NCBI GenBank assembly: GCA_937914945.1
Contig: CALGJF010000033.1
Coordinates: forward strand, 1 to 47,717
Direction: 5' to 3'
Source: an uncultured Bacteroidales bacterium
GTDB taxonomy: Bacteria; Bacteroidota; Bacteroidia; Bacteroidales; Bacteroidaceae
Length of the DNA: 47,717 nt
Shown here: positions 32,041 through 41,070 of the stretch, piece by piece
How positions within the stretch are numbered: the first letter of the stretch is position 1
Layout: every line of letters starts with the position of its first letter
Position numbers and translations under genes: made by a program
The notes under the pieces: generated by a model
Told to the model about the DNA's origin: nothing
The model's input: the letters and a program-made list of their open reading frames with translations, nothing else
The model's database searches: none

Positions 32041-33216
32041 TTATTTTGTCAATATATCGCACAATTCGTATGCCTTTATCATCATTCTCGGTATGTGGAA
32101 TGGGCCTTTGAAGATATTGCCCTTGGCCGGCTGTGCTACAGTGCCGTCGCGATGCAGATAGCCGTACCATTCGCCACACTCATTATCGGGGAAGTGCGCG
32201 TATGTCCACTCGCTTATCTGCTTGTGCCAAATGAGGTACTTCTCGTCGCCTGTTGCTTCATAGGCATATAGTGTGGCGATGATAGCCTCGGTTTGCGGCC
32301 ACCAGAATTTCATATCCTGCGAGTAGTCCTGTGGTGGCAGGTTGCGGCAGTCGCGGAAGTTGATTATACCGCCATACTGCTTGTCCCAGCCCCACTCCCA
32401 GGACCAATCGAGAATTTGCAGGGCCTGTGCGGTGAGTTCCTTCTCCCATCCGCGATGCTTTGCCTCCTCCAATAGGAACCAGGCTGTTTCAATGCAGTGT
32501 CCGGGGTTTATAACACGGCCGTTGCAAGTGTCTATGAATTCTCCGTTGGGGCCCACCATCTCAAGCAGTGCTTTGAATTCGGGTTTCATAAAATCCTTCA
32601 GCGATTCTATCGACTCGTCAATCTGCTTGTCGAGTACAGGGTCGCTTATTACATTGCGTATGCGCGACGCTGTGTTTATAAGTATCATCACCAGCGAGTG
32701 TCCCTTTGCTTGCAGGCTGTCGAGATATTTGGCAGGCATGTATCCGGGTGTAGCCACAAATTTGCGTATATCCTTAAAGAGGGCAAGCGCTTTTTCGGCA
32801 TAGCTCTTGTCGCCCGATGCCTTTGAGTATTCGGCCATTGCTATTGCGGCAAAACTCTCCGAGAATACATAACGGCGCTTGCGCAGGGGGGTACCATCGG
32901 CCATTACCTCAAAATACATGCGCCCGTCGCTGTCAAAGCAGTGCGCCTCAATAAAATCTATGGTGCTTTTTGCAGCCGCAAGCCACTCGGGGTTTTTCTC
33001 TATTGTGTTATAGGCGAAACTGCATACAAATGCAAAACGTCCTTGAAACCACACCGATTTTGTGCTGTCCATGAGCGAGCCGTCGCGGTCGAGGCAAGTG
33101 TAAATGCCACCGTTTACACGGTCAAGTCCGTTCTTCAGCCAAAAGGGCATGATGTTCTCGCACAAATCCTTTTTATAACTCTCTTGCCAAGCGGCAATAT
33201 ATTTTTTCCAATCCAT
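32041..33216 (-). CDS. AGE-family N-acylglucosamine 2-epimerase
   Basis: A 391-aa (alpha/alpha)6-barrel enzyme of the renin-binding/AGE family. Signature stretches: WFQGRFAFVCSFAYN, RYVFSESFAAIAMAEYSKA, GHSLVMILI, NPGHCIETAWFLLEEA, GGIINF, KFWWPQTEAIIATLYAYE and EWYGYLHRDG. Conserved His residues of the active site are present in the GHS and PGH motifs. In Bacteroides sialic-acid use this enzyme converts N-acetylmannosamine directly to N-acetylglucosamine, which a kinase (RokA) then phosphorylates. It lies 14 bases after nanA and 50 bases before the mutarotase-symporter gene, which supports this substrate. Cellobiose 2-epimerase is a less likely alternative. Confidence 0.9.
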   Translation of the reverse strand: MDWKKYIAAWQESYKKDLCENIMPFWLKNGLDRVNGGIYTCLDRDGSLMDSTKSVWFQGRFAFVCSFAYNTIEKNPEWLAAAKSTIDFIEAHCFDSDGRMYFEVMADGTPLRKRRYVFSESFAAIAMAEYSKASGDKSYAEKALALFKDIRKFVATPGYMPAKYLDSLQAKGHSLVMILINTASRIRNVISDPVLDKQIDESIESLKDFMKPEFKALLEMVGPNGEFIDTCNGRVINPGHCIETAWFLLEEAKHRGWEKELTAQALQILDWSWEWGWDKQYGGIINFRDCRNLPPQDYSQDMKFWWPQTEAIIATLYAYEATGDEKYLIWHKQISEWTYAHFPDNECGEWYGYLHRDGTVAQPAKGNIFKGPFHIPRMMIKAYELCDILTK

Positions 33217-33230
33217 AGCAGTGCGGTTAA

Positions 33231-34148
33231 TTAAAATTTATTACAACGCTCAAAGAAATTAATGGCTTCAAGTTCCTTGCGCATGGCAGCCTCCTCCTCG
33301 TCTGTCATATTCTGGAACGGGGTGCGGTTTTTGCCCAGGTCGAGGCCTATGAGTTTCATTATTCTCTTTCCGCCCACAATGTTTCCACGATAGTGGCATA
33401 TTACATTGATAACCTCTTGCGAGAAGTTCTGCAACTCGCGGGCCTTCTCCAAATCTCCTGCGTTCCATGCCTCTATGATGCCGGCAAGGTTGCAACCATT
33501 GTAGTTGGTTGTGCCGCCTATGCCACCCTGTGCGCCACCCATGGCAAGGCAGGGGAGGATGGTTTCATCCTGTCCGTGCAGCATATCGAATTTGCCATTC
33601 TTGTATAGGCGGCATTGGTTATACTCGTAGAGGCTCTCATATGTATATTTAATGCCTGCAAAATTTGGAATGCGGCCATCCACCGCCTCCAAGAATTTAA
33701 CCATGGGGAGGAAAGCGCCGTTGAACGCGGGAATATGGTAGAAATAGAATGGTAGCCCTGGTGCTGCCGATGCTATCTCCTCACAATATCTCACAAGTTC
33801 TTCAACACGGCCCACTTTGGGGAACGGGGGTGCCATTGCTCCAATGCCGAACACTCCCAATTTTTGCGCATGCTCGGCCATGCGACGGCTCGATTTTACA
33901 CAAGTGCTGCCCACGTGTACTATAATCTTGAAATCTTTGGGTGCAGCAGCCACCCAAGCCTCGGCAAGTTTCATTCTCTCCTCCTCGGTGAGCATATATC
34001 CCTCGCCCGATGAACCGTTTATAAACACTCCTTTCATGCCATTCTTTGCAAGCATCTGTGCATATGCGGGAATGGGCTCGTAGTTTACTTCTCCGTTTTC
34101 ATGGAACGGGGTAAAGGGGGCATCGATAAGGCCAATGATTTTTTCCAT
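33231..34148 (-). CDS. nanA: N-acetylneuraminate lyase
   Basis: A 305-aa TIM-barrel aldolase of the DHDPS/NAL family that splits N-acetylneuraminate into N-acetylmannosamine and pyruvate. I chose the ATG at 34148 (MEKIIGLIDAPFTPFHENG); the in-frame start 11 codons earlier has no family match. Visible: FINGSSGEGYMLTEEER (pyruvate carboxylate-binding GSSGE loop as in NAL), FYFYHIPAFNG (catalytic Tyr), and the Schiff-base Lys in FAGIKYTYE. It is the first gene of the minus-strand sialic-acid cluster. The 260 bases upstream contain a repeat and no DUF5009 read-through terminator. Confidence 0.92.
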   Translation of the reverse strand: MEKIIGLIDAPFTPFHENGEVNYEPIPAYAQMLAKNGMKGVFINGSSGEGYMLTEEERMKLAEAWVAAAPKDFKIIVHVGSTCVKSSRRMAEHAQKLGVFGIGAMAPPFPKVGRVEELVRYCEEIASAAPGLPFYFYHIPAFNGAFLPMVKFLEAVDGRIPNFAGIKYTYESLYEYNQCRLYKNGKFDMLHGQDETILPCLAMGGAQGGIGGTTNYNGCNLAGIIEAWNAGDLEKARELQNFSQEVINVICHYRGNIVGGKRIMKLIGLDLGKNRTPFQNMTDEEEAAMRKELEAINFFERCNKF

Positions 34149-34212
34149 AATATTTGATGTTTGATTAGTTATTTTATACAAAATATGTTGTTATTTAAGC
34201 TTTGCTTTCTAT

Positions 34213-34282
34213 CTCATATCGAACGTATGTGAGACATCCCGTCTGTTATTTTCAGAATCCTCCACTACGTGTTCGGAATGAC
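34213..34282 (+). repeat. Dispersed palindromic repeat, copy 5
   Basis: Left half CTCATATCGAACGTATGTGA, right half CTACGTGTTCGGAATGAC, same orientation as the other copies. It lies between nanA and the DUF5009 gene. Confidence 0.8.
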
Positions 34283-34408
34283 AAAACGGCTTTTAGTCGT
34301 ATGGTTGTGTGCTGTCAGCGAGTTTCTATTAAAAAGTACCTATTTAATATATCAATGCAAAAAAAGACAAAAAAAACAGAACGTACAAATTTTACTCTCT
34401 TTAATGGT

Positions 34409-35527
34409 CTATACCTTCAAAAATAGCTTTTGCTTATATAGCAGGCGTAATATAAAGAACAGTATTATGCTGTTTGCAGTGGTGAGTAACACTGTATACC
34501 AATCGCTGCCAATGTACTGCTCGGTGCCACGCAACAGCGATGCTGCCACGCTGCGGAAGTTAATGATCTCGCCAATGAGATAGGCTGTTATTGCGTTGCA
34601 ACCATAATACAAAAGCCACTCCCACCCTTTGCGGTGTCCTTTAACATCTATCCACCAATAGAAAAGCGCAAGCAACAGGTAGCAAAGGCCCCCGCTGTAA
34701 ATGGTCATGCTGCCATTCCATATACGCTTTACCATGGGTTGCCATATGTCCCACACAAGGCCCGCTGCAACAAGCGATGCACCCACAGCAAGTAGTGTGA
34801 TGGCTGTGCGCTTGCGGTTATCTTCTCCGTTTTTTATGAGTGTGCCGGCAAGGCTTCCCATAGCCACCGTGCAGCAGAACGTGAGGCTGCTCCACACCCA
34901 AGTGTAGTCGTACCAAGGGGCAAATATGACACTGCCGTCGGCTGCCACATGGCTCTGGTCGCGGAAACGGCCGAGAATGAATTTATCAACTTCGCAAGCA
35001 AAATTGCCTTGCGGTGTGTCGTCGCCCCAAAGCATCATGGGCACGGTATATGTTGCAAGCAATGCAATTAAAACCATTATCTGTGTGCGGGGCTTTAAGT
35101 ATAGCACCAACGGTACTGTGAGCAGATAGCCCACGGCTATTGCTTGCAGGGTGTTGCTGTATAGGTAAACGGCATCGGGATTTAGCGACAGTATGTTGCC
35201 TTGTACCAGAATACCAAGCGCAAATAGAATGATAAAGCGTTTAAGCACTCTTTTCCACAACATTGCTGCGCTGTTCTGTTTAAGGTACTTTGGGAGCGAG
35301 AAAGGCATTGTAACCCCCGACATAAAAAGGAACAACGGCATCACAAGGTCCCACGCTCTGAACCCCTCCCATGGGGCATGGTCGAGTTGAGCAAGCAAGG
35401 TGTTGTTGAGTGCTTCGTTGTCTATTGTGAGCAAAGCGGCACGCAACACCGGTTGCAGGCCCACAAGCATAAAGAGGTCGAGTCCACGCAATACATCAAG
35501 CGACAGTAATCTTTCGTTCTTTTTCAT
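34409..35527 (-). CDS. DUF5009/HGSNAT-like membrane acyltransferase
   Basis: A 372-aa polytopic membrane protein with the pattern of DUF5009 and heparan-alpha-glucosaminide N-acetyltransferase-like (NagX) proteins: RLLSLDVLRGLDLFMLVG at the N-terminus, WEGFRAWDLVMPLFLFMSGVTMPFSL, GNILSLNPDAVYLYSNTLQAIAVGYLL, and about ten helices. Such proteins are thought to acetylate amino sugars across a membrane using acetyl-CoA. It lies upstream of nanA in the same direction, separated by 260 bases with a repeat, so it may be a distinct unit but fits an amino-sugar locus. Confidence 0.88.
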   Translation of the reverse strand: MKKNERLLSLDVLRGLDLFMLVGLQPVLRAALLTIDNEALNNTLLAQLDHAPWEGFRAWDLVMPLFLFMSGVTMPFSLPKYLKQNSAAMLWKRVLKRFIILFALGILVQGNILSLNPDAVYLYSNTLQAIAVGYLLTVPLVLYLKPRTQIMVLIALLATYTVPMMLWGDDTPQGNFACEVDKFILGRFRDQSHVAADGSVIFAPWYDYTWVWSSLTFCCTVAMGSLAGTLIKNGEDNRKRTAITLLAVGASLVAAGLVWDIWQPMVKRIWNGSMTIYSGGLCYLLLALFYWWIDVKGHRKGWEWLLYYGCNAITAYLIGEIINFRSVAASLLRGTEQYIGSDWYTVLLTTANSIILFFILRLLYKQKLFLKV

Positions 35528-35554
35528 ATAGTGGCGTAATTTATATTCGCAGTT

Positions 35555-35563
35555 GCGAAGATA
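35555..35563 (-). promoter_or_regulatory. -7 element of the DUF5009 gene
   Basis: TTATCTTCGC-type element (TATCTTCGC on the minus strand), 28 bases before the ATG at 35527. Confidence 0.4.
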
Positions 35564-35613
35564 ATCTTTTTTTTATAATTTTGAGCAATAAAAACAGACA
35601 GGCAGTACAACAG

Positions 35614-36297
35614 ATGAATATAGAACCAATAGCATATTTTCGCTCCTCGCTTACCACAAAATTCGGAGTACCACGCCAGAGTGGGCTTGCCCATGAACTT
35701 TGCGGTACCATTGTGTTTGTGCCCAAGTATCGCAACGCCACCGCATTGCGCGGGCTCGAGGGGTTCGATTTCCTTTGGCTCATCTGGGGTTTCTCGGCCA
35801 ATATAAGAGAGGGGGCAGGGTGGAGCCCCACAGTGCGCCCGCCCCTGCTTGGCGGTAACACAGCAATGGGAGTGTTTGCCACACGCTCGCCCTTTCGCCC
35901 CAATAATTTAGGGCTCTCATCGGTGAAAATAGTGGCAATAGAGGATACCGCTGCCGATGGAGTGGTTATTCATGTGCAGGGTGCCGACCTTATGAACAAC
36001 ACTCCCATTTACGATGTAAAGCCCTATGTAACATATAGCGATGCGCACCCGCAGGCACGCAGCGGCTTTGTCGATGAAAAGGCATGGCAATGCCTCTCGG
36101 TCAATATCCCGCAAGAGTATGAGCACTTTTTTACTCCACAGGATTTCAAAGCGTTGAGGCAGTTGCTATCATTGGACCCCCGCCCGCAGTATCAGGAGAG
36201 CCCCGAAAGGGTGTATGGCATGCCCTTTGCCGGCTATGATGTGCGCTTTACAGTGCAAGGAACCAAACTAAATGTGGTGGATGTTGTTTTGTTATAA
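35614..36297 (+). CDS. trmO: tRNA (t6A37)-N6-methyltransferase TrmO
   Basis: A 227-aa TsaA/TrmO-family beta-barrel methyltransferase that uses SAM to methylate t6A at position 37 of some tRNAs. Visible: IEPIAYFRSSLTTKFGVPRQSGL, LRGLEGFDFLWLIWGF, the SAM-site GVFATRSPFRPNNLGLSSVKI signature, GADLMNNTPIYDVKPYV and the DARxGxx-like Asp-His-Pro-Gln region. I chose the ATG at 35614; the upstream TTG start has no family support. Divergent from the DUF5009 gene. Confidence 0.93.
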   Translation: MNIEPIAYFRSSLTTKFGVPRQSGLAHELCGTIVFVPKYRNATALRGLEGFDFLWLIWGFSANIREGAGWSPTVRPPLLGGNTAMGVFATRSPFRPNNLGLSSVKIVAIEDTAADGVVIHVQGADLMNNTPIYDVKPYVTYSDAHPQARSGFVDEKAWQCLSVNIPQEYEHFFTPQDFKALRQLLSLDPRPQYQESPERVYGMPFAGYDVRFTVQGTKLNVVDVVLL

Positions 36298-36301
36298 ATT
36301 C

Positions 36302-36333
36302 TTGCATATTTGTATAAGAGAGATTATATTTGC
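36302..36333 (+). promoter_or_regulatory. umuDC promoter
   Basis: TTG at 36302-36304, gap 20 bp, perfect TATATTTGC at 36325-36333. The leader to the umuD ATG is about 85 nt and contains TTAATTAGGCGG...; no obvious LexA operator is recognised. Confidence 0.75.
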
Positions 36334-36423
36334 AACACAATTACCAATATATGCCGCTCATCAGCGTAAGTAATCAGACCTTTAATTAGGCGGTTCTTAT
36401 GGGGTGGGCGGTTTTTGTTTGTT

Positions 36424-36852
36424 ATGGAAAAATTTGAACCACATAGCATAGACGAAGGAGCAAGCGCTACAGGCGCGTTGCTTGGGCATGTGAAGGCCGG
36501 TTTCCCCTCTCCCGCCGAGGATATGCGCGAGAGGCTCGACCTGGTGAAGCTTCTTGTACGTCATAAGGCATCGACTTTCTTCTTTCGTGTGAGCGGTGTA
36601 TCCATGGTCGATGCGGCCCTTGACGAGGGGGATATAATTATAGTGGATAGAGCGGTGGAGCCATATAACAACTGCAAGGCGGTTTGTTACATCGATGGCG
36701 AATACACCGTAAAACGTGTGGAGATGCTTGGCAATAAGGTGCGCCTGATGCCTGCCAATGAGCAGAACACTGCCTATAAACCCATTGAGGTTACAAACGA
36801 TAACGATTTCCTTATATGGGGAGTGGTAACCTATGTGATAAAAAAGATGTAA
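36424..36852 (+). CDS. umuD: UmuD, self-cleaving subunit of DNA polymerase V
   Basis: A 142-aa S24/LexA-type peptidase. After RecA-dependent autocleavage it forms UmuD'2 and joins UmuC for translesion synthesis. Visible: cleavage site A25-G26 in KAGFPSP; catalytic Ser60 in SGVSMVDA; catalytic Lys97 in EYTVKR. These positions match E. coli UmuD (Ser60, Lys97). I chose the ATG at 36424 over the upstream TTG. umuC follows with a 2-base gap, a normal operon. Confidence 0.95.
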   Translation: MEKFEPHSIDEGASATGALLGHVKAGFPSPAEDMRERLDLVKLLVRHKASTFFFRVSGVSMVDAALDEGDIIIVDRAVEPYNNCKAVCYIDGEYTVKRVEMLGNKVRLMPANEQNTAYKPIEVTNDNDFLIWGVVTYVIKKM

Positions 36853-36854
36853 AT

Positions 36855-38120
36855 ATGTTTGCCCTTGCCGATTGCAATAACTTTTTTGCCTCTTGCGAGC
36901 GTGTTTTTCGCCCCGACTTGCAGGGACGTCCCGTTATTGTTCTTTCGAGCAACGACGGCTGTGCCGTGGCACGCAGTAACGAGGCCAAGGCATTGGGCAT
37001 AACAATGGGGGCTCCCTTCTTCAAGATACGCCATTTGGTAGAGGCGCACAATGTGGCGGTGTTTTCGGGCAATATGGCGCTGTATGGCGATATGTCGCAG
37101 CGCGTGCGCTGGGTGCTCGAGGAGTTTGCCCCCTCGATAGAGGTCTATTCGATAGACGAAGCTTTTCTCGACCTTCGCGGCATGCTGAATGTGGATTTTG
37201 ATGCCTACGCAAAGAGTATTTCAAAGCGTTGCAGGCAACTCACATCCATCCCCGTATCGGTGGGTATAGCCCCCACAAAGACACTTGCAAAGATAGCCTC
37301 CAAACTATGCAAACAATATCCCAAACTGCAAGGTGGCTGCTATATGCACCGCCCGCAGGATATTGAAAAGGTGTTGAAGAAATTTCCTGTTGAAGATGTG
37401 TGGGGGATAGGTCGTCGCTCTGCTCCCAAGCTGCATGCTTGCGGCGTGCGCACCGCCTACGATTTTACCACCCTTGCACAGCAAAAGGTACAGGCGATGT
37501 TCGGCATTACCGGTGTGCGAACATGGCGCGAACTGCGTGGAGAACCATGTATTGAATTTGAAGACGGCTTTGAAGCAAAACAATCCATTTGCGTGTCGCG
37601 CAGTTTCTCGCAAGAGATAGCCGAGGCCGATGTGCTGTGCGAGCAGGTTGCCAATTTCGCCTCTTCAGTTGCCGAAAAACTGAGGCAGCAGCGCTCTGTG
37701 GCTTGCGAAATTCTTGTGTTTGCATATACCAACCGCTTCAAAGATACCGCCCCGCAAATGTATGGCAACAAACTCATTCACTTTGAGCAGCCCACCAACG
37801 AGCAACGTGCAATAGTGGCAGCGGCCGTGGATGCGGTACGCACGCTTGCCACAGGTGGTTACAGCTACAAAAAGGCTGGCGTGGTGGCTACGCACATAAT
37901 GCCGGTGGAGAATGTGATGCACTCCCTCTTTGAGGATAGGGAAGCCAACGAAAAAGAGGGGCGCATAAGCACTGCCGTGGATGTCATAAACAGCACATTC
38001 GGCCGCGGAACGGTGAAATTGGCCGTGCAGGGTAGCGGCAAAATAAAAAGCTCCAGCGAAAAGCAATCGCCCCACTACACAACCCTGTGGAGCGATATTC
38101 CCACCGTTACGGTGAAGTAG
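36855..38120 (+). CDS. umuC: UmuC, Y-family DNA polymerase V catalytic subunit
   Basis: A 421-aa error-prone polymerase. Visible: the metal-binding start FALADCNNFFASCERVF (Asp near residue 6), EVYSIDEAFLDL with the second acidic motif, SVGIAPTKTLAKIASKLCK, and the DVWGIGRRSAPKL helix-hairpin-helix (thumb) region followed by a little-finger domain (about 240-340). I chose the ATG at 36855, two bases after the umuD stop; an in-frame earlier start would overlap umuD. Length matches E. coli UmuC (422). It converges on the Dna2-like gene with only 9 bases between stops. Confidence 0.95.
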   Translation: MFALADCNNFFASCERVFRPDLQGRPVIVLSSNDGCAVARSNEAKALGITMGAPFFKIRHLVEAHNVAVFSGNMALYGDMSQRVRWVLEEFAPSIEVYSIDEAFLDLRGMLNVDFDAYAKSISKRCRQLTSIPVSVGIAPTKTLAKIASKLCKQYPKLQGGCYMHRPQDIEKVLKKFPVEDVWGIGRRSAPKLHACGVRTAYDFTTLAQQKVQAMFGITGVRTWRELRGEPCIEFEDGFEAKQSICVSRSFSQEIAEADVLCEQVANFASSVAEKLRQQRSVACEILVFAYTNRFKDTAPQMYGNKLIHFEQPTNEQRAIVAAAVDAVRTLATGGYSYKKAGVVATHIMPVENVMHSLFEDREANEKEGRISTAVDVINSTFGRGTVKLAVQGSGKIKSSSEKQSPHYTTLWSDIPTVTVK

Positions 38121-38129
38121 TTTTTCTGC

Positions 38130-41066
38130 CTATATCTCCTCAATAAGCGCTTTGTATAGTGGCGACAGCGAAAGCACAGCTTTGTTGCCGAATATGAACA
38201 TCTGTTTGCGGGCGCGGGTGATGGCCACGTTCAGTTTGCGGTCTATGGCTGTGCCGTTTGTGGTAACGATTGGGGCCGAAAGAATATCTATCTGCGAGGG
38301 ATTGTTTATGGTGGTGCCAAAGAGTATTACCTCGCGCTGCGAGCCTTGGAAACGCTCCACGGTGTCTATTACAATCTCCCTGCTGTCGGGGATATTCAGC
38401 TTGGCAATCTCTTTTGTTACCATTGCTATCTGGCTGCGGAAGGGTACTATCACGCCCACCTCGCGCGATGGGTTGCACGCGTGCCCGTTTGCTGTGCGCA
38501 CCCGGTAATATGCCTCTATAAAAAGGGCAATCTCATGGGCTTCGCGGCGGTTTATCTTGGGATTGCTGTTTTCTGTTTCATCGGCGGTGTCGATGAAGGC
38601 TGCGCGTTTTGTGGCGATGAGGCTCTGTCGGCTGTCGTTTATTTTATATACAGGGTAATCTAAATCCTCTTGTTGGTGTGATAGCGGGATAGGTTCCAAT
38701 ATGCCTCCATAGAAGAATTTGTTGGCATATCTGTTTATAGAGGGGTGCATACGGCCTTGCTTGTAAAGGGTTGCGGTGATACCCTCTATGGGGTGCTTTT
38801 GATAGTGGTTGTAAAGCCTCTCGAAGAGCGATGTGCCGTAGTCTGTTATTCCTATTGCGTTAAGCAATTTGCTCTTTACTTTTGTGGTGGCGGGGTTTTG
38901 TGCCACCACAGCCGGCAGCTGGTTGGGGTCGCCTATGAGTATGAACTTTTTTATGGCTGTTTCACCTTGCGGTGTGGTGGCTGCAAGCAGGCCGGCGAGC
39001 TGCGACTCCAATATCTGTGTAGCCTCGTCGATTATAGCCACATCGAACCGTTTGAGCGCAAAGAGTTCCTTGCGCCCTGTGAGCGATGCCACGGTACCCA
39101 CCACTATGCGACACTGCTGCATGGTGGTTTTTATCTGTTCGCGGTTGCTGCAATGTGCAATTACATTTTTCAGCAGATGCGGGCGGTGTTCTTCCGCACA
39201 GCTCTGTTCGCTGCCTATGCGTATGTACGGTGGCTTCTGCGGCAGGCTCTCTAAAGCCTCGCATATCTCATCCACTGCTCGGTTGGTGTACGATGCCAGA
39301 AGTATGTTGTTGCTGTCGTGGTCGTGGAACTCCTGTACCATGCTTTTGAGTGCTTGTGAGGTTTTTCCTGTTCCCGGTGGCCCCACAAGCATGAACAGTT
39401 CCTCGGCCTGCTTGGCTTGCAGAACGATGCGGTCTATGTATTCGTTGGTGTAGCGCCCTTTGAGTGTGCGGCCATTGTCTATGCGCGGTGTGGTGCGTGC
39501 AAGCAACATATTTATGCGCTCCTCGGGGGCGGTGAGCAGGCTGAAGAGGTCGCGAAAGGCAGCACGGAAGGTGCTGTCGAGGTGGTCGTGCTCCAATGCG
39601 TAGCGGCTGTCGCGCGGGTATAGCCTGTGGTTGCGCTGTTTGTGGCGCAGATGCAATACTATTTCCGTGGGGGTGATGCTTTTGAGCGTGCCGCGCGTTA
39701 CCTGCCTGTTTACGGCGGTGTGGTGCTCGCTGTCGCGGCGGTAGATGAATACGGTGTCGCCGGCACGGAAATTGGGAAAAAAGTCCTCTCTGTATTGCGG
39801 TATCCCGAGTGTGATTTCGGTTATTCCCTCTTCGTTGTCAAACTCCTTTATTTTAAGGTCTGTGAGGATGTTGCCGTTCTCAATTTTTGTTTCCAACGGA
39901 GCGTTCCATATATCGGCAAAACTGCGTCCATGCTCATAATCTCCGTTGCCCACCTTGGCAAGGCGCATTTCGCGCGCAACAAAGGCTATGTTGCCAAAGA
40001 AGTAGTCTTGCAACTGCTTGTCGGCATTACGCATGGGGGAGAGAATCTCCTCAATGCGTGGGCGCAGATAGTTGCACCACAGCCTGCCGTTGTCGCCATG
40101 CTCGTTAAGGTCGTCGGCTGTTGTGTTGAGCAGGGTGGTGCGCAATCCATCCTTGCCCATCTCCATGAGCAGGGCCACTATCTTGTTGCGCAGCATGAGC
40201 ACGCGGCTTATCTCTGCGGGGCTGCTCTCCTCGCGGTAGAAACGTGGGTAACGCGAATAGAAAAGGTATGGGCGTATGGTCTCGCGTGGAATTTGCAACG
40301 AATAGCAGAGCATCTCTTTGTAGAGCGACATCTGTATTCTGTGCTCGGCCTTTGCTCCACCACGGAACTCGTCGGCCTTGCCCGATTTAAGTTCAACAAG
40401 GTGGCTGCAATTACTCTGCAAAAGGTCTATGCGCCCTTGCAATCCAAGTGGCTCGCAAAAGAACGAAGGTTCCAGGTAGGCCTTGTCGTTGCGTTGTACG
40501 TTATCTATATCCAAGATGCCCGATGCTCCTATTTTTATCTGTATGTTGTTGAATTGCTGGCGCGAAAGGGCAAAAAAGTTGTTGTCAATTTCGTTGCAGG
40601 CCGATAGCTGCAGGGGGTATTCACGAAAGAATTTTTTCATGGATTCGGCATAGGTGGCAGGCCTATCGGCACTTTCGTTTACGCAGTCGTCGAGGAACAT
40701 GTTGGCAGCCTCTCCAAGCAGACGGGCTGCACTGTCGCTGTTTTTCTCGAACATATTTATTATATATCCCAATGCCGGTGCTCCATAGGGCTGTACGCAG
40801 CGGGCAAGGGATGATATATCTATCAGGTAATCGGGCTCCAGTATTATATCGCGCGGGTGCAGTGTCCCATCTTCATCGGTGGTTGCCGATAGAATATTCA
40901 GTTTGCATCCTTTTGTAAGCAGTTGTGGCAGTTCGCTGTATGAGCCTGTGGCAGGCAGGGCTACGGTAACCGTGGCGTTGCTTTTGTTGCGCCCCGTTAT
41001 GTGCCCCTCTTTGTATTCGGTGAATGTAATCTGCTCCCGTAATATGCTTGTAGCCCCCTCTTGCAT
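38130..41066 (-). CDS. Dna2-like nuclease-helicase
   Basis: A 978-aa fusion of a Cas4/Dna2/RecB-type nuclease and a superfamily 1B helicase. Nuclease motifs: G-R-I-D at 211-214, E225-L-K227 in the VELKSGK stretch, and Q245-M-S-L-Y at 245-249. Helicase motifs: Walker A GPPGTGKT at 562-569, DEATQ at 680-684, GDPNQLP, the QGRMHP motif, and the C-terminal VERFQGSQREV and NVAITRARKQMF motifs. The order resembles eukaryotic Dna2. The four-Cys iron-sulfur arrangement of Dna2/Cas4 is not evident. Likely role is resection or processing of DNA ends or Okazaki-like flaps, inferred. It is last in the udk - transglycosylase - dna2-like unit, 4 bases after the transglycosylase gene. Confidence 0.9.
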   Translation of the reverse strand: MQEGATSILREQITFTEYKEGHITGRNKSNATVTVALPATGSYSELPQLLTKGCKLNILSATTDEDGTLHPRDIILEPDYLIDISSLARCVQPYGAPALGYIINMFEKNSDSAARLLGEAANMFLDDCVNESADRPATYAESMKKFFREYPLQLSACNEIDNNFFALSRQQFNNIQIKIGASGILDIDNVQRNDKAYLEPSFFCEPLGLQGRIDLLQSNCSHLVELKSGKADEFRGGAKAEHRIQMSLYKEMLCYSLQIPRETIRPYLFYSRYPRFYREESSPAEISRVLMLRNKIVALLMEMGKDGLRTTLLNTTADDLNEHGDNGRLWCNYLRPRIEEILSPMRNADKQLQDYFFGNIAFVAREMRLAKVGNGDYEHGRSFADIWNAPLETKIENGNILTDLKIKEFDNEEGITEITLGIPQYREDFFPNFRAGDTVFIYRRDSEHHTAVNRQVTRGTLKSITPTEIVLHLRHKQRNHRLYPRDSRYALEHDHLDSTFRAAFRDLFSLLTAPEERINMLLARTTPRIDNGRTLKGRYTNEYIDRIVLQAKQAEELFMLVGPPGTGKTSQALKSMVQEFHDHDSNNILLASYTNRAVDEICEALESLPQKPPYIRIGSEQSCAEEHRPHLLKNVIAHCSNREQIKTTMQQCRIVVGTVASLTGRKELFALKRFDVAIIDEATQILESQLAGLLAATTPQGETAIKKFILIGDPNQLPAVVAQNPATTKVKSKLLNAIGITDYGTSLFERLYNHYQKHPIEGITATLYKQGRMHPSINRYANKFFYGGILEPIPLSHQQEDLDYPVYKINDSRQSLIATKRAAFIDTADETENSNPKINRREAHEIALFIEAYYRVRTANGHACNPSREVGVIVPFRSQIAMVTKEIAKLNIPDSREIVIDTVERFQGSQREVILFGTTINNPSQIDILSAPIVTTNGTAIDRKLNVAITRARKQMFIFGNKAVLSLSPLYKALIEEI

Positions 41067-41070
41067 GCTG

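Noticed and set aside
36334..36423. LexA/SOS operator upstream of umuD
   Set aside because: There are AT-rich partial inverted repeats in the leader, but none with a recognisable SOS-box core, and the Bacteroidetes operator is not well defined enough to call by eye.
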